Shown here one piece after another: positions 36,604 to 46,917 of a stretch of 64,000 nt of DNA (positions are counted from its first letter, which is position 1; every line of letters begins with the position of its first letter). Both the position numbers and the translations under genes were made by a program. The notes under the pieces are model-generated. The model worked only from the letters and a program-made list of their open reading frames with translations, had not been told where the DNA came from and made no database searches. The stretch is taken from the NCBI RefSeq assembly GCF_000226095.1, contig NC_016476.1, positions 2,976,001 through 3,040,000 of the forward strand, written 5' to 3'. Source of the DNA: Thermothelomyces thermophilus ATCC 42464. Lineage: Eukaryota > Ascomycota > Sordariomycetes > Sordariales > Chaetomiaceae.

Positions 36604-38881
36604 ATGGCCGACAGCGGGAGCTCAGATAGCATCCGGCAGGGCAACGAGCAACCGTACGTGCCGGCTGCTCTGACCCATTTTCCTCCCGTCCTCGGAACGA
36701 GACCACGGCTAACACGACGGCCTCTTTGCCCTCCAACAGCAAGGGTGTTGCTGGAACCTCGCTCGAGAAGGGCTTCTCGCACACCGAACATGTTAACCTC
36801 AACGCCAATCTCGAGGCCAGGTGAGTTATATGATTGATAATTTAGACCATGGTGAGCCGAGGTGTGTGTATTAGCAGTTTCTCACTAACGCGTGCCCCTT
36901 CCCCCTCCCCGCGTTCAGGATCAAGAATCCCTTAGAAGGCATCCCTCGCGATGAGCTCATGAGCCGGGTCCATATTTTCGCCGAGGAGAAGGGCCTAACG
37001 GAGCATATTGAGTTGCTGCGCAAGGGCGCCCTGGTGGCCCAGGACCCCGAGAACTTTGAAAACATCGATGGCGACGAGGCCCTGACCGAGGAGGAGAAAA
37101 GCGCCCTCCGCAAGGAGGTCGAACACAAGTGGCGCCTCCCTGCCAGGCTCTTCCTCACCATCATCACCTGTTCAATTGGTGCTGCCGTCCAGGGATGGGA
37201 TCAGACCGGCACCAACGGCGCCAACATCTTCTTCCCGGAAGTCTACGGCATCGGTAGCGACAGTACGCACGACACCATCCTGGTCGGCCTCCTGAACGCC
37301 GGTCCCTACATTGGCAGCGCCTTCCTCGGCTGCTGGCTGTCCGATCCCATCAACAACTTGTTTGGTCGTCGCGGCGTCATCTTCATCTCGGCTCACTTCT
37401 GCATCTGGCCCGTCATAGGCTCCGCTTTCTGCCATACTTGGCCGCAGCAACTGGCTTGCCGGCTTCTCATGGGCATAGGAATGGGCGTCAAGGCGTCCAC
37501 CGTGCCCATCTACGCCGCAGAGAACTCGCCAGCCCTCATTCGCGGTGCCCTTGTCATGTCTTGGCGTGAGTTTCTCTTCCTTCCTGAGCTGGGATATTTC
37601 ATAAACGCCGGGTCACGCTAACCAGAACGATCCAGAGATGTGGACTGCCTTCGGCATTTTCCTCGGAACCGCGATCAACCTCGCCGTCTGGAACACGGGC
37701 AAAATCAACTGGCGGCTGATGCTGGGTATGATGAGACCTGCCCCCCATGTTCTCTTTAATGAAAGATTGCTAACATGCCATCCATCTGCCCAGGCGCCCC
37801 TTTCATCCCCGCTGTCCCTCTCCTCTGCCTGATCTACCTGTGCCCGGAGTCGCCTCGCTGGTACATGAAGAAGAATCGGTATGCAGAGGCCTGGAAGTCC
37901 ATGGCGAAGCTCCGCCACCACCCGATCCAGGTCGCGCGCGACATCTTCTACATCCACTCTCAGCTCGAGATCGAGTTCCAACTCCTCCACGGCAGCAGCT
38001 ACTTCAAGCGCTTCGTCGAGCTGTTCACCGTCCCCCGCGTGCGTCGCGCTACCCTGGCCGCCTTCACCGTCATGATTGCCCAGCAGATGTGCGGCATCAA
38101 CATCATCGCCTTCTACTCGACCACCGTCTTCAAGGAGAACGGGTCGAGCGATTTCCAGTCCCTGCTCGCCTCCTTCGGCTTCGGCCTGATCAACTGGCTC
38201 TTCGCCTTCCCTGCCTTCTGGACCATCGACACCTTCGGCCGCAGGTCCCTGCTGCTCTTCACCTTCCCCAACATGGCCTGGACCCTGCTCGCCGCCGGCC
38301 TGTCCACCCTCCTGCCCGAGGGCTCGACCCAGCGCACGGCCGTCGTCGCCCTGTTCGTCTACCTCTTCGCCATGTTCTACTCGCCCGGCGAAGGCCCCGT
38401 CCCCTTCGCCTACAGCGCGGAGGTGTTCCCCCTGTCGCACAGAGAGATCGGCATGGGCTTCGCCGTCGCCACCTGCCTGTTCTGGGCCTCCGTGCTGGGC
38501 ATAACCTTCCCCTTCCTGCTCAAGAAGGCGGGCGTCGTGGGCGCCTTTGGCGTCTACGCCGGCTTCAACGTCGTTGCCCTGCTCATGATCTTCTTCTTCG
38601 TCCCCGAGACCAAGCAGCGCACCCTCGAGGAGCTCGACTACGTCTTTTCCGTCCCTACCCGCAAGTTCGCCAAGTACCAGGTGACTGAGGCCCTGCCGTG
38701 GTTCATCAAGCGGTGGGTGTTTTGGCAGCGCAAGGCCGAGCTCAAGCCCCTGTACCAGTTTGACCATGCCAAGAAGGACGAGGGGGAAAAGGCGCAGGTG
38801 CGGGCGCAGTCGGGCTTGCTGGACGCTGAGGACAAGAAGGCCGATTTGGCGGTCGAGAACAAGAAGCTGGAAGCCCAGTAG
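36604..38881 (+). CDS. MFS sugar/polyol transporter (SP family)
   Basis: Twelve-helix plasma-membrane transporter of the sugar porter family. Five exons are inferred: 36604-36653, 36740-36820, 36919-37565, 37636-37725 and 37794-38881, for 651 residues. A cytosolic N-terminus of about 110 residues ([40 protein letters not shown]) precedes the first helix [18 protein letters not shown]. Family motifs are clear: NLFGRRG after helix 2, [17 protein letters not shown] before the central loop, [14 protein letters not shown] in helix 7, [10 protein letters not shown], and [13 protein letters not shown] after helix 12. The C-terminal tail is Lys/Glu-rich. The extended N-terminus places it in a filamentous-fungal subgroup whose substrate I cannot name from sequence. 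Hexose, polyol or inositol are all possible. Confidence 0.92.
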
Positions 38882-40580
38882 ATTAGAAAGCCGTCTGGTG
38901 TAGGGAGGTGTTATCTTGTGCCATAGCAAACGGTTTATGGTTCGCCTCTGCTATTAGTGTGTTTTCAAAAAACAAGGGGAGTGGCGGAGGGTCGGATTAT
39001 AGTGAGCAGTGTCGGGTTTGGTCGGGATTGCCACGGTATTTAGCCGTGTCAGGTACGGCCTGGCAGGTCTCTGGACTGATGATCATTCATTTTTTTTCTC
39101 TACTTCTTGCCTACGGGCCCCAAGTACGCTTGGGAATATAACGAAGGATATTCGCGACGGCAACTGCCGCTGCCCATAATCAGTCAGTCCCGTGCTTAGC
39201 CAAAGTCATTCTGCTTGCTTGTGGTTGTGAGTCTGTTTGAATATAAGCATAAAACGTGGAGGTCATGCCTCTGGCCGCCTTGCGTTCTTTGTGCGGGGCG
39301 GGGGGCAAACGTGTTCCGTTGGTAAGCTCCCTTTGATATTAGTTATTATTAGACGTCTAGCAAACATCGCTGCTGTTTTAGGAAGCGAAACGTTTGGGTG
39401 TAGGCAAGTGACAGAAAAAGGAACCGGAGAGGATTCACGCTGCCGTTTGTGCTGCGATTGCCCGTCCTAGCTGTTGGACAATTGGGGACAACATGTGTGT
39501 GTGTTTGTCCAAGCTGCATGCCTTGATCATTGTGATTTCGTAAGATGGCCCCGGGACGTGGTCATTTGCAATATCAACTGTTACAGTATTTGACTATCTG
39601 TGGGTCAGATCTGACTGACCCACCAACAGGGATGACGAGCCAGGGTGTTGACATGTATTTAGACAGCATCTTCGAGTGCCTCTGGCACTTAGAACAATCA
39701 ACGCTTTTATCACCTACTTCTGCAGACCGTAACAGTTGGTCCAGGAGTGCCGCCCACGGCGCGAATACCGCTGTGGTGTCGTACTTGTTTGCAGCCTTCC
39801 AGAGCTGTACTGATTGCAGCCACCGAGCTGTAGCATTAGCTCCTTCCTGGCTGTGATTGGGTTTGAGTCAGGAAGGCAGCGTGAGGCATTCTCACGCTCC
39901 TTCCCTTCTTCCCTTCCTCGTCGATGAACAGACTTCCGCTTGTGACTAGTCCCTTACCAGGATGGCGGCGGTTTTGTTTCGTTGGCTGTCTCTATTCGTC
40001 CAGAATGCGGACACATTGCAATTTACCATCAGTACATTTTAAAGTTTGATGAAGTCGTCTCGTTCAATTTGTCAGTCATGGACATTCTCTGAGATAGTCA
40101 AGGAAAAGAGAGAATGAATTCGTACGATCTCTCGGAAGGAAATCACATTCGAAGAACCCCGGCAAGTGCAATATATTATTCTTGTTGCATGGTCTAGCAC
40201 GTCTTAGGGCCGCAACCGTTGCCATCAGATGATAAGAACCTTTCCATCAATCCGTTTCGGCCTCATGGTCGGGGTCCCGCCCAAGGTCAGTTTGGGCAAT
40301 GTCGCGATTAGCACGCCCACCTCTCGGCCCCGTCGTGATCTAGTGGGACTACGGCAAAGCCGTAGAGTGCAGAAAATTCGAGCGCATTGGAACCCCCCCC
40401 CCCTTTGCCCTTCTCACGGCCGTCACCCAAAGCCGCGTTATCGGTTGGATCACTGTCCGGGTGTACTGTGGTGTGTAGGTTTGTTGAAGCTATGGTTCAG
40501 GCTTACTAATCATATCAGATCGGCAACGTAACTGCCGCGAAGATGCCGACACACGAACGTGATGGCAAACCAGGAGCAGT
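38882..40580. other. Intergenic region
   Basis: 1.7 kb with no supported gene between the transporter and the broken oxidoreductase gene. The first 300 bases presumably include the transporter 3' end. Confidence 0.4.
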
Positions 40581-41616
40581 TCACAAGTGACAGTCCTGCG
40601 AACTGTTTACCACAGCGCCGAGCCTGGTCCAAATCCCTTCAATCCCCATGTCCTCACGGCCGCTATGTCGGGGATGTATGTCAATATTGGCGACCAGAAG
40701 GGAGACAAAGGCGCCAACCAAGAGGCACTTACTCATTTTTGAACTTGATCAACGGTTTCAGTTTCCCCCGCAGCAGTGTCGGGGTTACGAAAGACGACAC
40801 TGCGCGTCTAATTAAAGGGGTACGTGGCAAGTCGAGTACTACAGTCAGCTCACACAGCCCAAGCAATCACTCCGTCCCCCCCCCTTTTCCAGAACAGTAG
40901 CAAAAACGAAAGAAAGAAAGAAAGAGAAAGAGAGGCAAGAAAAAAGAGAGGTTATCACTTACCAGCCCGAGGATCAGGTGTATGCCGGAAGGCGCGATGT
41001 TCATCTTCCCGGTCGGTTGATGGCCTTCGATTAATCTCGCAATGTTGCGCCCAGCAATCACGGCCTGCATCATTCCAGGTTGCGCGGCCTTGTGGGCACC
41101 TGAGTCGGCGATATCACCGACGGCAAAGAGATGTGGATACCGCGGGTCCTGGAACTGCATCGTCGGCAGGACGCGGACGAACCCGTTGGCCGGGTTGACC
41201 ACTTCGGACCCGAGCCCGGCGAGAAACTGGTTGTTGGGCGTCTGGCCGCTCGCCTGGATGACAAAGTCGGCCGGCAGCACCCTCACGTTCTGCAGCCGGA
41301 CCTCGGCCGGGACCCGGCTCCCGCCGCCGCTGCCGCCGCCGCCGACGACGATGGATCCATCCACCGACCGGCAGCCAATGTGTTAACCGTCCGCTGGCCG
41401 TAAACTCACTCGGTGGGTTGCTGGAAGGAGCTTGGCAAGCTCTCTGATCGTACTCTGGTTTTCGAAGCAAAGATGTAAGTAATCAATACCTATTTCAGCG
41501 ACTTGCACGCTCCAGGGTTTGGAGGATGCATGAAAAAGGGGTCAGGGGCGGCTTACCTTGCCAACATATGAACGTCCAACGACTACTACGTTTCGGAGGG
41601 CCGCAGAAGCTATCAT
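40581..41616 (-). pseudogene. AMID-type FAD/NAD oxidoreductase gene with internal deletion
   Basis: On the minus strand the start of an AIF/AMID-family gene is recognisable: 41557-41616 codes MIASAALRNVVVVGRSYVGK. After an intron with good borders comes TIRELAKLLPATHRV. Intact relatives continue from there through about 200 residues of FAD- and NAD-binding sequence, but here the next family-like sequence, under 70 bases on, is already the C-terminal part: VRLQNVRVLPADFVIQASGQ, FAVGDIADSGAHKAAQPGMM and AGRNIARLIEGHQP. Further exons with RNPDTAAGETE and REDMGIEGIWTRLG follow, ending at 40581. The gene has lost its middle and cannot make a normal enzyme. The Gly-rich nucleotide motif reads VVGRSYVG where relatives have a GGSYVG-like sequence. 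Intact family members act as NAD(P)H:quinone-type oxidoreductases. Confidence 0.7.
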
Positions 41617-42619
41617 GATATTGCAAAGAGAGTGTCGAACGTAGTGGCAAGCTCGAGTAAGCATTCGAGAGAGCTTTATAGCAGGTGGCTTAAAGTTCTG
41701 AAAGATGCCTTGTTAGACTATCTATATTTAAAGGAGAAAAACCAGTGATATTTATAGATAAAGGAATTGGCTAAAGCATTTGTGAGCGTGCTACACGCTG
41801 TAGCTAGCGCGTGGCTAGTGCTTTAGAAGCTCTAGTGCTTCTGACAGAGAGAAACACCGTCTCCGGGGCCTTGGAGGTCCGGATTCAGGGTTGTAAGGGC
41901 CGGCTGATACCAAAGTGTCGAAAAGCAAAAGCGACGCCGCAAGCGACGCCGCAATTGCCCGCCAGCAATTGCACCTTAAGTATGGGTATTCTGACACAAA
42001 GACAATACGTAGGATGAAGATGGGAAAATGTATATTGAAGATAAAAAGGACAATGGAAAAAGAAATGTCACTTAAAAACCACACGTTGTTTCTATAAGTG
42101 ATATCAATCTCTTTGTTTCTTACGGAGTATTGCTTTAGCGGTCACCTAGCTTTATCTGGTTATCGAAATTATTGGCCCTTCGGCAGAAGGTTGCCCAAAG
42201 AAACTGTGGTAGTCCATGGTATATTATTTTGCTAGTTGAAAGATGGACGGTTCTCCCCTGCAAAAGATGGCCCGCAGGCCCCTAATAAATACCCCCGTCT
42301 AACCACTCTGCCGACCGTACCTTCTTCAGCCCCTCGGTCTCGGCGCTACCGGTGGATTGCCTTTTAAGTTACGTCTTGGGCATACGTGTATGTCTGAAGT
42401 CCGAGACTCCAGCCGATGATCCCGGCAGTTTCACAGAAGTTATGGGGCATGCCCGATCTCCCTTTTCGGATGTAGACGGTGAACTGGATTTGGGGTCACA
42501 TCCTCTCAGAAATACCCGAATGTTACCAAGAGGTTTCGCCCTGGTCGTCACCGACGAGATGAACGAATTCCAACTTGTTCTTTGGTCCTCTTATAATTTG
42601 TACCATAATATACCACTCT
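41617..42619. other. Intergenic region holding hairpin repeat copy B
   Basis: 1 kb without a supported gene. It includes the hairpin repeat at 41925-41998 and an exact TACGGAGTA at 42121-42129. The stretch 41700-42200 is AT-rich. Confidence 0.4.
41925..41998 (+). repeat. Dispersed hairpin repeat, copy B
   Basis: Matches the minus strand of 19331-19390. Here the unit GCGACGCCGCAA is tandemly doubled, and the hairpin arms are GCAATTGC at 41951-41958 and 41965-41972. The following TATGGGTATTCTGACAC matches GTAGGTATTCTGATACAC in copy A. Weak similarity seems to extend some 20 bases upstream (GTGTCGAAAAGC against GTGTGAAACTGC). Confidence 0.6.
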
Positions 42620-44070
42620 TTAAGTCCTCAGGTACGCACACACGGCCTTCCCCCATCTAACACACCCTTTGTACACCCACATGCCCGGGGCATTGCCAGT
42701 TTTCAACCCTTCGATGGCGTCGGCCAGCTGCGGCCCGAGTCCGTCAGCTTTGATCTCGTCGAGGGTATACAGATACGTCTTGAAGCTGAACAGTATCGCC
42801 TGCGTCTCGGGCAACCGGGTCAGAGTTTGCAGCTCCACCCGGAACCTAGCCTTCTCGACGTCGATCTCTTCATCTTCCTTGACGTCCTCGCCCACATGAA
42901 CGTGGTTTCCGCTCGGTGCGTAAAGGTTTGGATGAGTTTGGACGGCCCACTGATCAGTCACGCCCGGCCGTGTCAGTCAGGCACGACGAAGAAGAATTCG
43001 TGAGACGATGAAGAAGCAAACATAGAAAACAAGATCGATCAGAAACGAAACAGACCACCAAAACCAAAAAACTAATGCCAGACGACGATGCAATATGTGG
43101 AGGTTTAAATTAGGTTTAAAAGAGGGGGCGGGGAAGAGACATACGTTCATTCTCTTTACGCTCTTGCCCACCTCCAACCGGGCAAAGTACCTCTCCATAC
43201 TCGCTCCAATCTTCGAATACGCGGGCACTGGAGAGTGAATCTCGGCCAGCCGCTTCCCCAGCTTCTCGGACGGATCAAACCCGGACGGGTGACAGCAGAC
43301 GAACGCCACGGCCCTGTGCTCGCCGCCGTCTGGTTCGCGCAGGAGCAAGAACATGTCGTCTTCGACCGTCTCCCCCAGAGCTCGGAGCATCGTGGATGCT
43401 TCAGAAGGCGGAGGAACCAGGGGTAGGCTTCGGCCTGTGACTTTGTTACGGAAGACAACCTCGGACGGGCCGGAAGAGGGGCGGACGAGGCTGAACATGG
43501 TTGGGTAGCGACGTGGTAGGTAGGTGCCGAGGAGGTACGAGTACAGTTCCCGAACTGCTGTGTAGCCGGATGGAATAGCACCCATTACCGCGGACTGGCG
43601 CTCATCTATGAGCTTGCGGCGTGACATTACTCGGTCGTGGTAGTTTCTGTCCATGACGATGAGATCGGCAGGGGTGCTGTTCTGAAGTGCTGTGAGGTTT
43701 TATATCGTATTAGTCTTCCAGTACTTAATACCAACTCCCGCTTAAGTCTCGCATCAGTTCCCGTTCTGAACCTACCCATTGTGATATGATACGTTGGCTT
43801 GATCGGCCTCAGCTTCAACGGCGGTGTGGCGTCCCAGACGAAGTCGTCCAGGGGTTCGATTCTCGGCTCCCAGCGGACAGACGCCTTGCTCTCTTCTCGT
43901 CCCGCTCCATCTTTGGCCGAGCTTGATCCCATCACCTCAACAACATCCCGGCTGCCCGCACGCGAAGAAGATATCGGTCGTTGACGAGGAAGAAGTCGCC
44001 GAAGGCGACCAGCAATTGTTGCCACAGTCAGTGACACAAAGAACAACAGCAGGACAGTGAGAGATGTCAT
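42620..44070 (-). CDS. DUF3445 protein (heme-dependent oxidative N-demethylase-like)
   Basis: Three exons on the minus strand (43776-44070, 43145-43689 and 42620-42949) give 389 residues. The protein has an N-terminal hydrophobic anchor (MTSLTVLLLFFVSLTVATIA), a Ser-rich linker, and then the DUF3445/HODM-like domain. This starts at PTYHITMALQNSTPADLIVM, a junction made by splicing, and goes on with MDRNYHDRVMSRRKLIDER, AFVCCHPSGFDPSEKLGKRL, IHSPVPAYSKIGASMERYFA, NWAVQTHPNLYAPSGNHVH and RVELQTLTRLPETQAILFSF. Bacterial relatives are heme-dependent oxidative N-demethylase subunits. The fungal proteins are single-pass and their substrate is unknown to me. The C-terminus AVCAYLRT is where relatives end. 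Confidence 0.85.
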
Positions 44071-45441
44071 TTTCCAACGATGGTAATGTACGTATAATTA
44101 CGTCTCGGTTTGGGATTTCAATCGACTTTTTTTGAGGCTCTCTTATTCCCTACTGTGTAGTGGCTTTACTTTATCAAAGTCGGTGTCCCTGATAACCCCC
44201 TCGGCCCGAAACAGCCTAATAAAGGGTCTACCCCGACGCCTCAAGTTTATCTAATGGCCATATCCATGTTAGCGGCATGTTGTGGTGATCTCTCGGCCTG
44301 GTAAAGGGCCCAATGACAATCGGCGAATTGCGCCCCGCCTGCAGCTTCCACCGGCCGCCGCCGGGTACCGACAGCCGAATCGGAGCAACTCAACTTTGAC
44401 CAACCTCTGGGGGGATTTTTTCGTTAATTCCACTTTATCCTCATTAGTGTAAGAATCCAGGGCACCAACGATCATATGTTTTCTGTTACTTAAACGGAAA
44501 GCGATGCGGACCGCGATGCTCACCATGACCCCAAGCTCGCCAATCAGGACCTGGACCCCGCCCCCAAGGAGGACGGTGAGCTGCTATTCACTCATCCTGG
44601 ACTTGATCCGGTCCACAGAGGATTCTATCGCCGTCCAGAGACCCAACGATCCCCAGATCCTGCACTCCATTTTCGGCGGCGTTACGTACAAGCACGAGGG
44701 GCTGCCAGAACGGTCGTGGCGGCCAAACCCCAGCGGCGAGGTCGACGTCGTGGCCATCGTCTACAGGCCCAAGGCGGGGCGAGACGAATCCCTTGATCAG
44801 GTTCGGGGCCCGCTGGGGCCAGGGGCGCATGACCAATGACTTCGGCAAAGTCCCCTGGCCGGCCGTTCAATCGCAAGATGTGGACCGGCTATTTCCGTTT
44901 TGACGGCTCCAAGTGCGTGCTGCGGCCCGCTCGAGATTCCCTGGAGCTGGCAGTGAGGCTAGGTAAAGAGGCTCGTGCATACTAGAAGCTCTGCTGTCAC
45001 GCGGTGGCTACGTCGAAGTGAGCTATCTAAGCGTACCTCTCTGACCTACCATCTCCAGGCAGTGGTAAGTATTCCACCCCGGTATGTACTGTACATGCTG
45101 TACTGTGCATACGCTATACCCAGATAGCTAGTTTTCTGGCTGCTAACCGGCGGGTGTCAAGTGTGAGGTCAAACATACCATGCGGTATTAACGCAGGTGA
45201 GAAAGAAGCGCTCTCTCATGTACCGGGTCGAAAGCTTTGAAGTGGGTTACAACTACTTACTGTCCAGCTTAAGGTCCCTTACTCATGTGCCTTCTTACTG
45301 GTACCCCGTCCTACCTCCCTATGAGCGATAGAACAAAAATGATGCAGGTGCTGCGGGACTTGTGGTCTGGGCCTTGAAGGAAGTTCCAGGCACGCCGGTA
45401 CACGCCTAGCACGAAACGTCATACCGGAATAGACGCCCTCG
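44071..45441. other. Intergenic region with a possible gene remnant
   Basis: 1.37 kb between the start of the DUF3445 gene and the end of the hydrolase gene. Apart from the possible remnant at 44480-44960, I see no supported gene. GTACTGTAC-type words recur near 45080-45110. Confidence 0.4.
44480..44960 (+). pseudogene. Possible remnant of an unrecognised gene
   Basis: A possible exon reading HHDPKLANQDLDPAPKED ends at a GTGAGC donor. A good acceptor (GGTCCACAG) about 45 bases on leads into EDSIAVQRPNDPQILHSIFG, then VTYKHEGLPERSWRPNPSGE and VDVVAIVYRPKAGRDESLDQ. This looks like real protein-coding composition rather than noise. The frame is then lost, although another frame offers MWTGYFRFDGSKCVLRPARD. 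I do not recognise the family. Confidence 0.3.
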
Positions 45442-46917
45442 TCAGCCCGCGGTTCCTTGTATTAGAGATATCGCAAATGCTCTAACGGCTTCCCGGAGCG
45501 TGGACACGACATTGCGCTGCGCCCAAAAGTGATCCGCACTCGAGACCTCGTGAGCACGAAATTTGGAGTGCTGGATGGCTTGTAGGCGAGATGCCCAGTT
45601 TCGGAGCTTTCGGACAGGCACGAAGCCGTCACGGTCACCGTAAATGGCTAAAGTGGCGTTCTTCACCAACTTATCTTCAGCTTCCCCTAGGACGGCTCGA
45701 GGAAGGGTGTCCGGTCCCGAGGGTCCGGATGAGACGGGTTCTTTGCCGCCACCTGTAGCAAATCGAGACCATGCCCTTCCGGACAAGCTGAATAACGGCG
45801 GCAGAGACATGGTGGCCAGATTCGTGACGAACCCTTGCAGAGGCGAGACGAGCAGGTATGCCGGAACGAAGGAGGTTCGATCAGCAATCGGAAGTAAGTG
45901 ATCGGCGACAGCGTTACCACCTCCAACCGAGGCCGTCGGCGCCTGGCCCCTCTCGTTAAGCGACAGCCTGTGACCCTTCTTAGTCCGCGCCACGAGTTCC
46001 GCGACTCCATGTCGGATTGCTTCCTCAAACTCTGTCGACCGAGAGCGGCGCGACTCGTGGCTCACGCGGCGTTCCTCGTCGCCACCAACCCTCAAGCCGA
46101 CATGTATGCGAGGAGACTTTGGCCGAGAAGCAACGGCAGCGGCTTCCCTTGCACTCGCTAGCACGACATTCTGCTTCCCCGCGAGATATTGCGCGCGCAG
46201 TCGGATCTCGGCAGCAGGAGTCCCGCACCCCGGGGCATGGAACAACCCGAGTATTGTCTCAAGCGAGGGAAGCTGGGAAGCAATCATGGAGCCGTATGAG
46301 TAACCGCCCAGCAGAAGGATCGGCACAATATCTCGGGTCGTCGGCTCTGACGATGTTGGTGTGGCCGGCCGTATGCGGATTGGGCACGCTTCACCCCCAT
46401 CCGCCCTCAGATCTGTACCATCCTCATCCTCATAGGTACCTTCGACTCTACTTGACGCGCTCGCGTTAAACGGATCGAGAAAGTGGACGTAGTGGCATAC
46501 AAACCCGACGACCGACATGTAGTCAGCCCGCTCGGCTTTGGCCGTCCACGAGGTCCTGCCCGCAGAACCATGGGCACCCCTAATAATGCGGGTATCAGTG
46601 AGCACTATTTCACGCTGTAACGGCAAACCTTGGAGAATGAAGGACAGTCCGCACCTGAAATTGAAGGTGCCGACGAGGAAACCCAACTGCAGCAGGGTCC
46701 CGGCCACCATGTCAACAACTGGATCGTCATAGCAGCCGCCCAAGGGCGCATATGGATGTGCAAATATGGCAGCGTGTTTCCGCCACGGAGTTCCGTCGGG
46801 AACAGCGCCCAATGAGGCTGGGTGATAGATTCGACAATCGAGCGGGAGTCCGTCGTGGAGACTTGGGATGGTGAAGGTCAAGCTCGGACTCGGAAGCGCC
46901 GCCGAGGGCAAAGCCAT
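45442..46917 (-). CDS. Alpha/beta hydrolase-fold protein
   Basis: Two exons on the minus strand (46655-46917 and 45442-46579) give 466 residues, joined as LVGTFNFR-GAHGSAGRTSWT. The fold is seen in HAAIFAHPYAPLGGCYDDPV (oxyanion-loop HPY/GG) and VPILLLGGYSYGSMIASQLP with the nucleophile serine of GYSYGS. The acid residue is probably in LAIYGDRDGFVPVRKLRNW, and the catalytic histidine in VSSADHFWAQRNVVSTLREA. A segment of about 130 residues between nucleophile and acid is rich in Arg and Ser and is probably a lid or disordered insert. No signal peptide is seen. The substrate is unknown. Relatives are conserved fungal proteins near the prolyl-oligopeptidase/esterase group. The 75-bp intron is a multiple of three with no stop. 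Confidence 0.82.
   Translation of the reverse strand: MALPSAALPSPSLTFTIPSLHDGLPLDCRIYHPASLGAVPDGTPWRKHAAIFAHPYAPLGGCYDDPVVDMVAGTLLQLGFLVGTFNFRCGLSFILQGLPLQREIVLTDTRIIRGAHGSAGRTSWTAKAERADYMSVVGFVCHYVHFLDPFNASASSRVEGTYEDEDGTDLRADGGEACPIRIRPATPTSSEPTTRDIVPILLLGGYSYGSMIASQLPSLETILGLFHAPGCGTPAAEIRLRAQYLAGKQNVVLASAREAAAVASRPKSPRIHVGLRVGGDEERRVSHESRRSRSTEFEEAIRHGVAELVARTKKGHRLSLNERGQAPTASVGGGNAVADHLLPIADRTSFVPAYLLVSPLQGFVTNLATMSLPPLFSLSGRAWSRFATGGGKEPVSSGPSGPDTLPRAVLGEAEDKLVKNATLAIYGDRDGFVPVRKLRNWASRLQAIQHSKFRAHEVSSADHFWAQRNVVSTLREAVRAFAISLIQGTAG

Noticed and set aside
37613-38929. 438-codon ORF on the minus strand
   Set aside because: It lies antisense to the sugar-transporter exons, has a composition rich in Gly, Glu, Val and His typical of antisense shadows of GC-rich genes, and resembles no family.
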